Below are positions 27,104 through 35,772 of a stretch of DNA of 64,000 nucleotides, in pieces. Numbering within the stretch: position 1 is the stretch's first letter; each line of letters opens with the position of its first letter. The DNA is taken from positions 186,001-250,000 of the forward strand of contig CBDCZY010000003.1 of NCBI GenBank assembly GCA_965224745.1, written 5' to 3'. The stretch comes from CBDCZY01 sp965224745. Its GTDB lineage: Bacteria; Pseudomonadota; Gammaproteobacteria; Methylococcales; Methylomonadaceae. The translations under genes were made by a program, and so were the position numbers. The notes beneath the pieces were generated by a model that was not told the DNA's origin, ran no database searches, and saw only the letters and a program-made list of their open reading frames with translations.

Positions 27104-27105
27104 AC

Positions 27106-27497
27106 CTAAAAAAATAATTGCATCGTCTGTGACCTTACCTTCTTCGTTAAGAATAATGGCATAGGTTGACCAAAAAATGAACTTGGCAGTATTGCCTGGC
27201 AATCATTGTTTTTGGTTCTGTTTGCGTTGGTTGTTGTTGGTAACCAATAAATACGCCTTGTCTAGATGCACCTAAAGTACCGTATTTTAAAGCTTTACAA
27301 GAAAAACCAACAGTTAACGCGAACAGAGCCTTGCTGTTCAATAGCACTCAGGAGAAACTCATTTGCTTACAAATATTTTAAGATCACAAACAAGACTTCC
27401 CCTGAGACTTTAAGTGGTTATGTTTTTCGAACGAAGACGTATCTCACGTTAAAATTGGAGATGCTCCAAGCACAATCCATCCAGGCAATCTGGATCA
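27106..27497. other. gene-free DNA after the IS nest
   Basis: About 390 bp. A minus-strand frame of 66 codons from GTG 27347 starts with a signal-like stretch but lacks a ribosome site and is not recognised, so I leave it out. It may be debris of a gene cut by the ISL3 element. Confidence 0.4.
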
Positions 27498-28559
27498 TTA
27501 TCTGCCTGAGTTAATAGACGCCCCTTGGTTAATCTGATCTTCATTTTGTTCAATGGGAGCTTCGTTTTGATCCATAGGTTTAACAACCTGATCAATTGGC
27601 CCACCTGACGGCGGCATGGGTTCTTCTTCCACTGGTATAGGTTCGCCTGTCGGTGGTACAGGCTCTTCTACCGTAGACACAGGATCATCTGTTGGTGGCA
27701 CAAGCTCTTCTACCGTAGACATAGGATCATCTGTTGGTGGCACAGGCTCTTCTACCGTAGACACAGGATCATCTGTTGGTGGCACAGGCTCTTCTACTTG
27801 AGACACGGGATCATCAGTTGGTGGCACAGGCTCTTCTACCTGAGACACGGGATCATCAGTTGGTGGCACAGGCTCTTCTACCTGAGACACGGGATCATCT
27901 GACGGTGGCACGGGCTCTTCCACCGGTGGCATAGGTTCATCTACCGGTAGCATAGGTTCCGTTGGGTCATCTGAGGGAGGCATAGGCTCATCTCCCGGGC
28001 AGGGTGCAAATTCGCAGCTTGGGGGTACGCGGCCAACGCCTGTTCCATCAGGGCAAATCTTAGCGTCTTCAGTACACGCTACATCATCGTCTTCTTCTAT
28101 AATAACGGGGCAACGATCAGCTAATCGAATATTATAAACCGTTCCATCTTGTGGCTGAATCGATTTAAGCTCGTCAACGAATTCATTAAAGCTGGACTCA
28201 AAAACGTTAAATCCTGTTTCGGCACAAAAAGAGAGTCCACCTTCAATTGGAATTGGCCCATCATCTCTTGGGCTGGTAACAACAAAAACACCCACTGTTC
28301 CAGTTGCTACAGCGTGTCCCACCACTTGTCTAACCGTTCTAATCGCTGCGTCATCTATCGGTCCGCCGATACTACCGATACTAACCTTGACGGCTGCTTT
28401 TATTGGTGACTCTGGAATAGGCGGGTCTATTGGAAAAGGCGGATCCTCTAAAATGGGAGCCTCATCTCCAAACGGTGGCGGTGTTGCTGGTTCAATGGCG
28501 ATCGCTTGAACAGATATCATGGACAATGACCAGAGTAGTATTAAAACAAAATTCTTCAT
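27498..28559 (-). CDS. exported proline-rich tandem-repeat protein
   Basis: 353 residues, ATG 28559 after a GGAGG site. Signal peptide 1-20 (MKNFVLILLWSLSMISVQA). Residues ~25-170 form a unique domain with three cysteines; then a Cys motif (CPDGTGVGRVPPSCEFAPCP) and an acidic Pro-rich tail. The tail is a 14-residue tandem repeat (EEPVPPTDDPVSQV and variants), about seven or eight copies, visible as 42-bp DNA repeats at ~27650-27930. Likely a secreted or surface protein with an extended stalk whose length varies by slippage. Function unknown. Confidence 0.7.
   Translation of the reverse strand: MKNFVLILLWSLSMISVQAIAIEPATPPPFGDEAPILEDPPFPIDPPIPESPIKAAVKVSIGSIGGPIDDAAIRTVRQVVGHAVATGTVGVFVVTSPRDDGPIPIEGGLSFCAETGFNVFESSFNEFVDELKSIQPQDGTVYNIRLADRCPVIIEEDDDVACTEDAKICPDGTGVGRVPPSCEFAPCPGDEPMPPSDDPTEPMLPVDEPMPPVEEPVPPSDDPVSQVEEPVPPTDDPVSQVEEPVPPTDDPVSQVEEPVPPTDDPVSTVEEPVPPTDDPMSTVEELVPPTDDPVSTVEEPVPPTGEPIPVEEEPMPPSGGPIDQVVKPMDQNEAPIEQNEDQINQGASINSGR
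27650..27930. repeat. 42-bp tandem repeats inside a coding region
   Basis: Near-identical 42-bp units, each with GGCACAGGCTCTTCTACC and GGATCATCTG, stay in frame and encode the 14-residue Pro-rich repeat. The outermost units have diverged. The array should be prone to copy-number change. Confidence 0.85.
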
Positions 28560-28930
28560 GTAAATCCTCCGTAAAATTAAGAATACTTAGGCTATTCATT
28601 ACAGTCCCGAGATATAGATCCATACTGAGTGTAACGACAAAAGCCTTCAGGCTAAACCTATCGTTCAATCTGACAAAGGGAGATGCATAGAGTTAAATTT
28701 ATAATTGGAACGACCCTATCCATGGCTGACCCGAGTCAAGATTTATGTTATAAGTCAGTTACCTAGTGAGCTAGACCCTAGTTCCCTAAATTAAAAATTA
28801 AGAGGTATTTTGATTATTGGCAACTACAGAAAAGTAGTTGAATTTCATGCTACGCCTGAATCACAGAATTTGCAAGGATTCAGTGATCTCAATTATTTCC
28901 TTGTAGAATAAGTTAATCTAGAAACACTTA
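28560..28930. other. gene-free spacer
   Basis: About 370 bp between the proline-rich gene and the 3' end of a group II intron. It holds the promoter of the former. No supported gene seen. Confidence 0.5.
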
Positions 28931-29280
28931 GTCGAGTAAGCAAGGGGGAACCTCCCCCCAAGCTTCTCACAGAACCGTACGTGAACCTCTCGATTCATAC
29001 GGCTCTTATCATTCAGTCAAGCCCGTAGCAAATTCCAGTGCATAAAATAACTTGGATCCTTGCACTTTATGCGCTTAACCCAATTTTCCGCCGTCCTGAA
29101 ATTACTACCGTGCTTCTTATATTTCCTGATCACCCATCGATAAATCAGCTTATCTAGATGATACACCAAGAAGATCAACTCAGATTGAAAGAACGCACTA
29201 TAATATTCAATCCAGCCGCGTACCACTGGATTCAATTTATCGGCTAGCTCTTTCATTGAAAGATCACTTCTTCGATGCAA
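28931..29280 (-). mobile_element. 3' remnant of a group II intron
   Basis: On the minus strand the last ~75 nt fold as ribozyme domains V and VI. Domain V spans 29005-28972 (34 nt, starting GAGCCGTATGAA and ending GTACGGTTC) and domain VI follows with GGGGGGAGGTTCCCCCC-like pairing; the intron ends CTTACTCGAC at 28931. Only the last 88 codons of the intron-encoded reverse transcriptase remain, so the 5' part is lost. Confidence 0.85.
29017..29280 (-). pseudogene. ltrA: group II intron reverse transcriptase, C-terminal fragment
   Basis: 87 residues matching the maturase (thumb/X) end of LtrA-type proteins: ELADKLNPVVRGWIEYYS, then LDKLIYRWVIRKYKKHG and a final PSYFMHW. Catalytic RT motifs are absent, so it is a dead fragment. 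Confidence 0.85.
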
Positions 29281-29354
29281 GCACCCCTACCTTATCTGTG
29301 AAAAAATTGCTTTCTTCGCTTTTGGGGCAATTGCTGGTAAGAAGTTAACAAAAT

Positions 29355-29422
29355 TGTAATGGTCTAATAATCTTGGAAGGATTTATAGCTTATAATCCAC
29401 CCAAAATCAGGATAATAAAATG
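29355..29422 (+). mobile_element. solo left end of the IS3-family element
   Basis: TGTAATGGTCTAATAATCTT and the bases that follow, up to the orfA start codon, match 21580-21647 almost base for base. Then the sequence switches directly to a cytochrome P460 reading frame. It marks an old insertion followed by deletion. Confidence 0.85.
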
Positions 29423-29928
29423 ATTCACCAACAAAGGGTAAAACTTTTGCACAATTCAAGAATCAGGGCGAACTGATTCGGCCTGTCGGATACCGGGTGT
29501 GAATTGTTGTTGGAGAACCGCTGACACCCAATGATATGAATAACGGTAAGGCGACATTTCCTGAATTTCACAATATGTATATTGATCCAGTTAGTTGGGC
29601 GTACTGGAAAACAAACGGTAAATTTCCCGATGGCACGCTGATCATGAAAGAACTGGTCAGTGATGGCAGCAAACAAGCCAGCAGTGGTAATGGCTATTTT
29701 CAAGGTAACTACAATGGTCTTGAAGCCAGCCTTAAAAGCAAAAAACAGTTTCCGGATACACCTGGAAACTGGGGTTTTTTTCGCTTGACTATCGAAGACA
29801 GTCAAAAACTTAGAAAAACGGCGAAAGCTCAGCCAGGGAAAAACTGCTCCGCTTGTCACCAGGCTAACGCTACTACTGACCAGGTATTTACCCAGTATCA
29901 ACCCTGTACTTCGGGCAGCTCAAAGTAA
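29422..29928 (+). pseudogene. cytochrome P460 family gene, 5'-truncated and nonsense-mutated
   Basis: The frame reads DSPTKGKTFAQFKNQGELIR, then PVGYRV, a TGA at 29500-29502, then IVVGEPLTPNDMNN and onward to a c-type haem site CSACHQ near the end. The stop falls where relatives, as I recall them, have Trp (TGG). The N-terminal signal peptide is replaced by the IS3 end. Cytochrome P460 proteins oxidise hydroxylamine in ammonia- and methane-oxidisers. An internal ATG (29536) still opens 130 codons, but without export signal or full domain. The rest of the frame is well preserved, so decay is recent. Confidence 0.8.
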
Positions 29929-30001
29929 AGGTGAAGCGGGCACGAGAGACAAATAACCTAACCCACACCCTGACTGAATAGATGAAACATTTGAGAAAAC
30001 T

Positions 30002-30392
30002 ATGAATGCTCGAACAGCCAGTTTGTTATTTGGAATCGTTTTTATCGCCGTGGTAATGCTAGGCTTTACTCCCAATATTTTGGTATCCCCTAATGGTATA
30101 TTTACAGCAAATACTGACCACAGTTTGGTACAAGTTATAACCGCCATAGTATTTTTAGTCGGCGTATTTAATATCGAGGTTATGAAGACAGGCTATTAAA
30201 AATCGTCGGTGTCAGCTATGTTATTGTTACACTGTTTGGATTTTTAACATCCGGCAATAGATGTTAGGGATAGTGCATATCAATGAAGCTGATCGCTGGC
30301 TGCATCTTGGATTTGCAATAGCCATTTTGGGCGCTGGTTATCTGCCCGGTAACAAACCAAGAGTAACAACAAATCCCATTAGTGCAAAATAA
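30002..30392 (+). pseudogene. DUF4383-like membrane protein, frameshifted
   Basis: MNARTASLLFGIVFIAVVML...SPNGIFTANTDHSLVQVITA resembles the DUF4383 family. The first frame ends after NIEVMKTGY at 30199. The next part (LLKIVGVSYVIVTLFGFLT) is in another frame, and the last (MLGIVHINEADRWLHLGFAI) in a third, ending at TAA 30390-30392. Two indels near 30190 and 30260 thus break a ~125-codon gene. Product unknown even when intact. Confidence 0.75.
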
Positions 30393-30397
30393 GTCCA

Positions 30398-30985
30398 TTG
30401 AGAACAACATTGATACATCAAGTGAGAGGCTGCACTTTATGCACCTCTCACTTGCCTCTAGGACCCAAACCTGTTTTCCAGGTTCATCCTAAAGCCCGAA
30501 TTCTGATAGCAGGCCAAGCACCAGGCAGAAAAGTACATGACACAGGCATCCCTTTTAATGACCCCAGTGGACAACGCCTAAGAGAATGGATGGGCATCGG
30601 ATCAGAAATTTTTTACGACCCTGAGAAAATAGCGATTTTACCGATGGGCTTCTGTTATCCCGGCAAAGGCAAGTCCGGTGATTTACCGCCTCGCCCGGAA
30701 TGTGCGGAAACATGGCGCGAGCTTCTTCTGGCACAAATGCCAGATATTCAATTGACACTGGTAATTGGTCAATACGCACAGCAATGGCATCTTGGGGTAA
30801 GTCGAAAATCCACATTAACCGCAACGGTTAAAGCATGGAAAGATTATTGGCCTGATATTTTGCCGTTACCCCATCCCAGCCCTCGCAATAATATCTGGTT
30901 AAAAAATAATCCTTGGTATAAAAATGAAGTGATACCCGCTTTACAAAGAGCTGTAAGAGAAATTTTAATCCAAAGCCAACATTAA
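30398..30985 (+). CDS. uracil-DNA glycosylase superfamily protein
   Basis: 195 residues, starting at TTG 30398 without a good ribosome site; a second TTG lies 12 bases on. N-terminal CxxC (GCTLC), then LIAGQAPGRKVHDTGIPFNDPSGQRLREWM, the active-site loop of this superfamily (split here by the variable residues), and a late LPHPSPRNN motif where family members carry the HPSP/HPS loop. Probably removes uracil or damaged bases from DNA, but this subfamily is poorly studied and binding-only roles are possible. Confidence 0.75.
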   Translation: MRTTLIHQVRGCTLCTSHLPLGPKPVFQVHPKARILIAGQAPGRKVHDTGIPFNDPSGQRLREWMGIGSEIFYDPEKIAILPMGFCYPGKGKSGDLPPRPECAETWRELLLAQMPDIQLTLVIGQYAQQWHLGVSRKSTLTATVKAWKDYWPDILPLPHPSPRNNIWLKNNPWYKNEVIPALQRAVREILIQSQH

Positions 30986-31158
30986 TAGATTAGCATTCTC
31001 ACTTTAACCTCTTTGCTAAGGTTTGGAGCCCTTCAATAATTCGACTGATTATCATTACATCAAGAAGCCATATCGTATTTGTAATTCAATTTCATCGCTT
31101 TTTTAAGGAATGCTGAAGAAAGCGAAACATGAGCTACAGGAAAACTTTACCCTGCTTG

Positions 31159-31692
31159 TTAAAGCCGCTTTAAGTTAGTAAGTGGATTATAAAAATTTGC
31201 ATCAACTGCCACTAATTGTGCTTCAGGATGCTGAGCTACCATAATTTTTTTAACCCGGTCTTCGGAATCCTTTTTGGAATAAATCAAAATCAAAAATTTG
31301 CCCAACTCCAAATCATGATTGAACAACTTTATTTTTTTATTTTCCGAAGCGATTCCGATCAAACCACCTTCCCACGATCCAAATAAAGTTAAAACCGCTA
31401 TCATTGCATAATAAACGATGTTCGGCATATCTGGCCCAAAGAGCTTAGTCGAAACAATTAGGGCAACAGCAATCAGTGCGACTAAAAATCCAATGGCTGC
31501 ACCGATAATACCGTAACGAAGGATATCAAGTTGCTCAAAGTAGTTGCTGGAATGAATTTTATCTTTTTTAAGTCCCGCTTCGTCTTTGCTTAGAACGTGT
31601 ATAAACCAGTTATCTATTCCCGCATTCTGCAAGTTATCAGATATTTTGCGGGTACTTTCCAACGTACCCGTTAAGTAGTAAAAGCATTTCAT
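31159..31692 (-). CDS. two-helix membrane protein with ACT/stress-like ends
   Basis: 177 residues. The N-terminus (MKCFYYLTGTLESTRKISD) resembles the start of DUF1269/general-stress-17M proteins, where a short alpha/beta segment precedes a glycine-rich membrane part. Two helices at ~60-85 (GIIGAAIGFLVALIAVALIV) and ~94-115, then a cytoplasmic C-terminus. Function unknown. Single gene between a DNA glycosylase and arsS, both separated by spacers over 100 bp. Confidence 0.6.
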   Translation of the reverse strand: MKCFYYLTGTLESTRKISDNLQNAGIDNWFIHVLSKDEAGLKKDKIHSSNYFEQLDILRYGIIGAAIGFLVALIAVALIVSTKLFGPDMPNIVYYAMIAVLTLFGSWEGGLIGIASENKKIKLFNHDLELGKFLILIYSKKDSEDRVKKIMVAQHPEAQLVAVDANFYNPLTNLKRL

Positions 31693-31802
31693 CGTCTATC
31701 TCCTGTTGATAGAAAATCTATATCGAGATGGGTAGAAAAAAGGTTCATCTTATCTGGCCTCCGGCTTGGCGTCCATTTATAAATCGTAAATAAAACGATT
31801 AC

Positions 31803-32762
31803 TTAACCTCTGGTCAACTCACCTGAGCAACTCGATCCTTGTCCAGCCGTACAACCATAGCAATGATCAGCAACGGCGATCGGCATGGCTTCTGGCATCC
31901 TTGCCAGTAACTGTTTAAGATGGGTGTTGTGGCCCACCAGTGGCATTTTCAGCATTTGATTGAAATCGCAATCGTACACATAACCTTGCCAATCTACACT
32001 CAGCAGACTACGGCACATGACCTGTTCGAGATTGGTGGATAGATAAGCCTGTTTCAGCAAGTTAATATAGTCTTGCAATTGACCTTTTGCCAACAATACA
32101 GCGCCGAAACGTTGTATCGGCATATTGGTAATGGTAAATAGACTGTTAAATTGCAAGTCGAAATGCTCACTTAAGAATCGCCGATAAACCTTTTCCAATT
32201 CTGTTTGTGACGGCGGTAAGGTGTTATCTTGCGGGTTAAATACCAGGTTCAACAATAAACCGCTGTCCGCTTGACCATATCCCAGTTCATTGAGCTTTTT
32301 TAGGGCTTTGATGGAGGCTGAAAACACACCTTTTCCACGTTGAGCATCAACATTATCTTGCAAGTAACAGGGTAAAGAGGCAATCACTTCGACTCGCTGC
32401 TCAGCCAGAAATTCAGCGGTATCTTCATAGCCAGGTTCCACTAAAATTGTTGGGTTGCAACGATCTATGAGATGTAGCCCTTGCTCTCCAGCTTGTTCAA
32501 TCAACCAACGAAAATCAGGATTCATTTCCGGCGAACCTCCCGTTAAATCCAGAGTTTCAAGTTTATATTTTTCGGCAAACTGTAAGGCAGTCTCCATCGT
32601 CTCGCGCTTCATAAGCTCAGTTCGCTTGGGTCCGGCATTGACATGACAATGGGTACAACTCAAATTGCAAAGATATCCCAAATTCATTTGTAAGGTAGTC
32701 AATTGCCCTCGTCTAATTTTTGGAAAATCGCTATTGAGGAAATAAGGTTTAACGTCACGCAT
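31803..32762 (-). CDS. arsS: arsenosugar biosynthesis radical SAM protein ArsS
   Basis: 319 residues. The radical SAM site is C32-x3-C36-x2-C39 (CNLSCTHC). LDLTGGSPEMNP, VIASLPCYLQDNVDAQRGKG and the C-terminal Cys-rich HCYGCTAGQGSSC are typical of ArsS (TIGR04167). ArsS adds a deoxyadenosyl group to dimethylarsinous species during arsenosugar formation; that is family knowledge. It is downstream of TIGR04282 and TIGR04283 genes on the same strand, separated from them by a hairpin repeat. arsM is not seen here. Confidence 0.88.
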   Translation of the reverse strand: MRDVKPYFLNSDFPKIRRGQLTTLQMNLGYLCNLSCTHCHVNAGPKRTELMKRETMETALQFAEKYKLETLDLTGGSPEMNPDFRWLIEQAGEQGLHLIDRCNPTILVEPGYEDTAEFLAEQRVEVIASLPCYLQDNVDAQRGKGVFSASIKALKKLNELGYGQADSGLLLNLVFNPQDNTLPPSQTELEKVYRRFLSEHFDLQFNSLFTITNMPIQRFGAVLLAKGQLQDYINLLKQAYLSTNLEQVMCRSLLSVDWQGYVYDCDFNQMLKMPLVGHNTHLKQLLARMPEAMPIAVADHCYGCTAGQGSSCSGELTRG

Positions 32763-32797
32763 CTTGATGTTTAGTGTTATGAAACATTTGTCGATAA

Positions 32798-32954
32798 GGA
32801 GCTAGGATTCAATAATATACGAATTTGACGCAGGGTTTTTGTTTGTCTTCAAGGCGTAGCAACAGGCGCATAGCAAGCTACGCAACTGTTGCTACAACGT
32901 AGAAGGCGGATAAAAAGACAAGTCAAAATTCGTTTATTATTGAATCCTCGCTCC
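32798..32954. repeat. long hairpin repeat, copy 1
   Basis: 157 bp, almost fully self-complementary. Outer arms GGAGCTAGGATTCAATAATA and its inverse close the element; the core (GTCTTCAAGGCG, GCAACAGGCGCATAGC, GCTACGCAACTGTTGC) matches copies at 37503 and 53335. The right end forms the last codons and stop of the TIGR04282 gene. Confidence 0.85.
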
Positions 32955-33614
32955 TATGGTTGCCAAAAAACGAACCAACTCCTGCTGCGCAGGTAGAGGT
33001 TTAGTCAATTCAAGTAACTCCATTCGCAACGAAAGCAAATCCTCAGGTTCATCCACATCCCTTAATGTCTTCAGTACCTTAATCTCCCCCACTTGTGACA
33101 TGTTGGTAAAGAATTGAGCCCCTGTTTCAGCTTCACTGTAAATCACATCCGTCCATAGTTCTTGCGGAATACTGCAATTACCGCCGAACAACCAGAAACC
33201 ACCATCAACACTGGGGCCGAATACTAATTTTTCTTGTTCAAAACAGGGTAACCAAGTCGAAGCAGTTAACAGGTCTGTAGTAGTCATTTGCGGGATATCG
33301 GCACCCACTAACAGGACAAAATCATGCTCAGATAATAGTGTTTGATAGATATGTGCCATTCGCTCACCTAAACCTCCTTCTCCTTGCCATAAACAGGGTA
33401 AATCATGCCAGGATGGGTGCTTTAAAGCGGATCGTTCAGCGACTGCATAATAACCCTGAACATCATCCATTAAAGTCTGAACTACAGATGAAACCGAGCG
33501 CGCTGAGGCCAGATGGAAAGCTTCGGCGTATTGTTGACCTAATTTTACCGCCAGCCGCGTCTTAACCGGTGAAAGTTCTGGCGTTTTAACAAATATTGCA
33601 ATTGCTCCGCTCAT
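32937..33614 (-). CDS. TIGR04282 arsenosugar biosynthesis glycosyltransferase
   Basis: 225 residues from ATG 33614 (MSGAIAIFVKTPE), which overlaps the stop of the preceding gene (TGATG). DUF2064-type nucleotide-sugar transferase: IFVKTPELSPVKTRL, QGEGGLGERMAHIY, LLVGADIPQM (DxD-like), GPSVDGGFWLFG and TLRDVDEPEDLL. It occurs with TIGR04283 and ArsS in arsenosugar clusters. The final residues GARIQ and the stop come from the invading hairpin repeat, so the native C-terminus was replaced or trimmed. Confidence 0.85.
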   Translation of the reverse strand: MSGAIAIFVKTPELSPVKTRLAVKLGQQYAEAFHLASARSVSSVVQTLMDDVQGYYAVAERSALKHPSWHDLPCLWQGEGGLGERMAHIYQTLLSEHDFVLLVGADIPQMTTTDLLTASTWLPCFEQEKLVFGPSVDGGFWLFGGNCSIPQELWTDVIYSEAETGAQFFTNMSQVGEIKVLKTLRDVDEPEDLLSLRMELLELTKPLPAQQELVRFLATIGARIQ

Positions 33615-34291
33615 CAGCCAAGCACCACTCGTCGCTTCGCCTGATAGGTTAAATACCAGGTTAACCAAAGATGGCGAACCGTTGTCACAAACCAACCATT
33701 TTGCTGATAACGTCTTGCGCTAGTCAACAATTCGGCAGGTAATTCCTGAAGAAGAATATCTGCTGCCTTTAAACGCACAACAAAATCAAGATCTTCACCC
33801 ACTACGACTGATTCATCAAAACCGTTCAATTGGTCGAAAATAGTTCTGTTCATAACAAAGCCTTGATCTCCGAAAGGCAAATCGAAATAGCGCGAACGGA
33901 TATTTGCAGCCCAGCCGTTTAATTGTGTTTGTCCGGGACCGTCGCAGGAAAATTTCAATCGAAAATAGCCCATACTTCGGGCATCAGTGTCAATAAAGGT
34001 TTGTACTGCTTCGCTGACTTCACTGGTCAAGCGGGTATCGGCATGTAAAAACCATATAAAACGCCGCAAAACTTTTCTAGCACCAGCATTTAGTTGTTTT
34101 GCCCGGCCTTGGGTTGACTGCAGCCATTGCACATTCTCAGGTAGATTGATATCTGCAGGGCAACATTGGCATGCTGCAAGAATAATTTCCACTTCGTTGC
34201 CAAATATATCTAATTGGTTCACCAGTTGGTACCAATAACTATCACCTGAACCAACCGGAATAACAATACTAAGTTCGTTAAAATTTGCCAT
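33614..34291 (-). CDS. TIGR04283 arsenosugar biosynthesis glycosyltransferase
   Basis: About 225 residues from ATG 34291 (MANFNELSIVIPVG); the frame is open further upstream but shows no better start or ribosome site. GT-A family 2 fold: LSIVIPV, STQGRAKQLNAGA, WFLHADTRL (DxD-type), LPFGDQGFVMNR and GEDLDFVVRLK. Partners TIGR04282 through a one-base stop/start overlap. The pair is thought to build the sugar part of arsenosugars. Known from co-occurrence; the reaction here is inferred. Confidence 0.85.
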   Translation of the reverse strand: MANFNELSIVIPVGSGDSYWYQLVNQLDIFGNEVEIILAACQCCPADINLPENVQWLQSTQGRAKQLNAGARKVLRRFIWFLHADTRLTSEVSEAVQTFIDTDARSMGYFRLKFSCDGPGQTQLNGWAANIRSRYFDLPFGDQGFVMNRTIFDQLNGFDESVVVGEDLDFVVRLKAADILLQELPAELLTSARRYQQNGWFVTTVRHLWLTWYLTYQAKRRVVLG

Positions 34292-34417
34292 ATTATGCAG
34301 AGAAATTGCCATTAAATAACCCAAAAAAGTGATTTGTCTTTTAGTTCCATTTCTACGGCTTACACAGAAAATTGACAACAATTTGTTTTTAGTTTGAATA
34401 TTTCACGCTAAGCGTTT

Positions 34418-34684
34418 TCACTCAGAACGATGTAGTGCCTTATTTAGAGCTTGTTTTATACGCTCACGGGAATACTCGGAGAGTTTTACAGACTCAGGAA
34501 AAAGCATTCGACCCGACTGACCGGCTTTTAGCATTACTGCATGAAGTTTTTGTACATCTTTAACATAGCGTCGACACAGACTACACAGGGCTGTATGTAG
34601 CCAAAAACCCATTTGCTCGCGCCATGTGAGCTTACTATCAAGTTTTTTTGTAGCCAAATAGTTAATTTCTTTACATGTTAACAT
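34418..34684 (-). CDS. short zinc-finger anti-sigma-type protein
   Basis: 88 residues. An early Cys (MLTCKEIN) and the later HTALCSLCRRY give the H-x3-C-x2-C arrangement of zinc-binding anti-sigma (HC2/RsrA-like) proteins. No membrane helix. It lies 11 bp after the ECF sigma gene on the same strand, which supports an anti-sigma role in the cytoplasm. With its sigma factor split by IS200, it may now have no partner. Confidence 0.65.
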   Translation of the reverse strand: MLTCKEINYLATKKLDSKLTWREQMGFWLHTALCSLCRRYVKDVQKLHAVMLKAGQSGRMLFPESVKLSEYSRERIKQALNKALHRSE

Positions 34685-35117
34685 TGCGATAACCTCTATT
34701 GGTTAATCCAATTAATATCGAGACAGTGACGCAATTTCACCTTGACTCTCGACAACATCACCCAATAATTATTCAGTGTTGAAATTGACATCACTTCACA
34801 AATTTCTTCTTTCTGCATGCCATCCAATTCGCTCATGAGAAACAATTGCGCCATCCGAGAGGGTAACCGGTCCATGCATACCTGCAAGATCTTCATAAAT
34901 TGATCTTGTTCCAGTGATTTATCAGGCTTGGACCAGGGTGAAAAATCAATTTGCCAACTGCCTTTTTCATCAAAATAGATATCGTCTAAATCACTGAAAA
35001 ACTGGTCGTCAAACTGCTGCGTCCTCTCCCGCGAAACTCTGCGAAAATAATCAATTATTTTATATTTCAAAATTCCAATCAACCATGTTTGTTCAGATGC
35101 CCGACCCTTATAATTCG

Positions 35118-35772
35118 TTGACAGGTAAACCACTAGTTTGACTAGTGAGACTCTCAAGGCTTGGCCGTCCGATTTAGTTTTGATTGAATTGATGACATGT
35201 GGAATGCTTCCTCGTGGCTTGGCGGCCCACAAAAGAGGAAACAAACCCATGTCATATCAGAGCTTAAGTCATTCAAAATGGGACTGCAAATACCACTTGG
35301 TTTTTATACCCAAGTGTCGAAGGAAAAAGTTGTATGGAAAGATTAGGAATTATTTAGGGCCAATCTTTCACGAATTGGCAGGTCAAAGGCATTGCCGGAT
35401 CGCTGAGGGTCATATGGTACAGGATCATGTTCATATGCTCATAGAAATACCGCCGAAATATGCGGTGTCGGAGATAGTAGGTTACTTGAAAGGTAAAAGT
35501 GCGATAGCCGTTGCGCGTCAATTTAGTGGACGGAAACGGAATTTTAATGGGGAAGCGTTATGGGCAAGAGGCTATGCAGTTTCTACAGTTGGTTTTGAAG
35601 AAGGTCAGATCAAACACTACATTCGAAACCAAGAACAATTAGATGGTAAGGGCTCAGATGAAGACGGTGAATTTTAACCACTAACCTTTAAGAGTCCACC
35701 AAACCTTAACATTGGCAGCCCTTGGGGCTGCTCACAGCCGTCAAGCCTCCCGCTCTGCGGGAGCGTTATGAC
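35118..35772 (+). mobile_element. IS200-type element (IS200/IS605 family)
   Basis: Left-end hairpin CACTAGTTTGACTAGTG near 35132-35148 and right-end hairpins GGCAGCCCTTGGGGCTGC and CTCCCGCTCTGCGGGAG (~35714-35762) bracket a tnpA gene. No target duplication is expected for this family. Boundaries are approximate, judged from resumption of the sigma factor frame. Confidence 0.75.
35249..35677 (+). CDS. tnpA: IS200-type Y1 transposase TnpA
   Basis: 142 residues from ATG 35249 after AGAGGAAA; an upstream in-frame ATG (35138) would start inside the left-end hairpin region and is rejected. KYHLVFIPKCRRK, the HUH motif DHVHMLIEIPP and a late tyrosine in IKHYIRNQE fit single-strand Y1 transposases. 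Intact. Confidence 0.92.
   Translation: MSYQSLSHSKWDCKYHLVFIPKCRRKKLYGKIRNYLGPIFHELAGQRHCRIAEGHMVQDHVHMLIEIPPKYAVSEIVGYLKGKSAIAVARQFSGRKRNFNGEALWARGYAVSTVGFEEGQIKHYIRNQEQLDGKGSDEDGEF

Larger units (their letters stand above)
20440..27105 (+). mobile_element. ISL3-family element split by nested insertions
   Basis: Terminal inverted repeats of 24 bp with one mismatch lie at 20440-20463 and 27082-27105 (core TTGAATAGAGTGGGTAA). The right repeat overlaps the end of the ISL3 transposase gene. Only ~50 bp of its left side remain before an IS21-like element interrupts it, 10 bp ahead of the transposase ATG. No clear 8-bp target duplication is seen. Confidence 0.85.

Noticed and set aside
27147..27347. 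66-codon minus-strand frame with a signal-like start
   Set aside because: GTG start without ribosome site, no recognisable domain; probably IS-flank debris.
27650..27930. Regular repeats that could suggest a CRISPR array
   Set aside because: Units are contiguous without spacers, in frame, and encode a Pro-rich protein tail.
35138..35248. Longer N-terminus for the IS200 transposase
   Set aside because: It would overlap the left-end hairpin region; ATG 35249 has a good ribosome site and family-typical start.
34696..35250. A single intact 184-residue sigma factor
   Set aside because: Its first ~40 codons are IS200 sequence; the true N-terminus lies beyond the IS at 35917.
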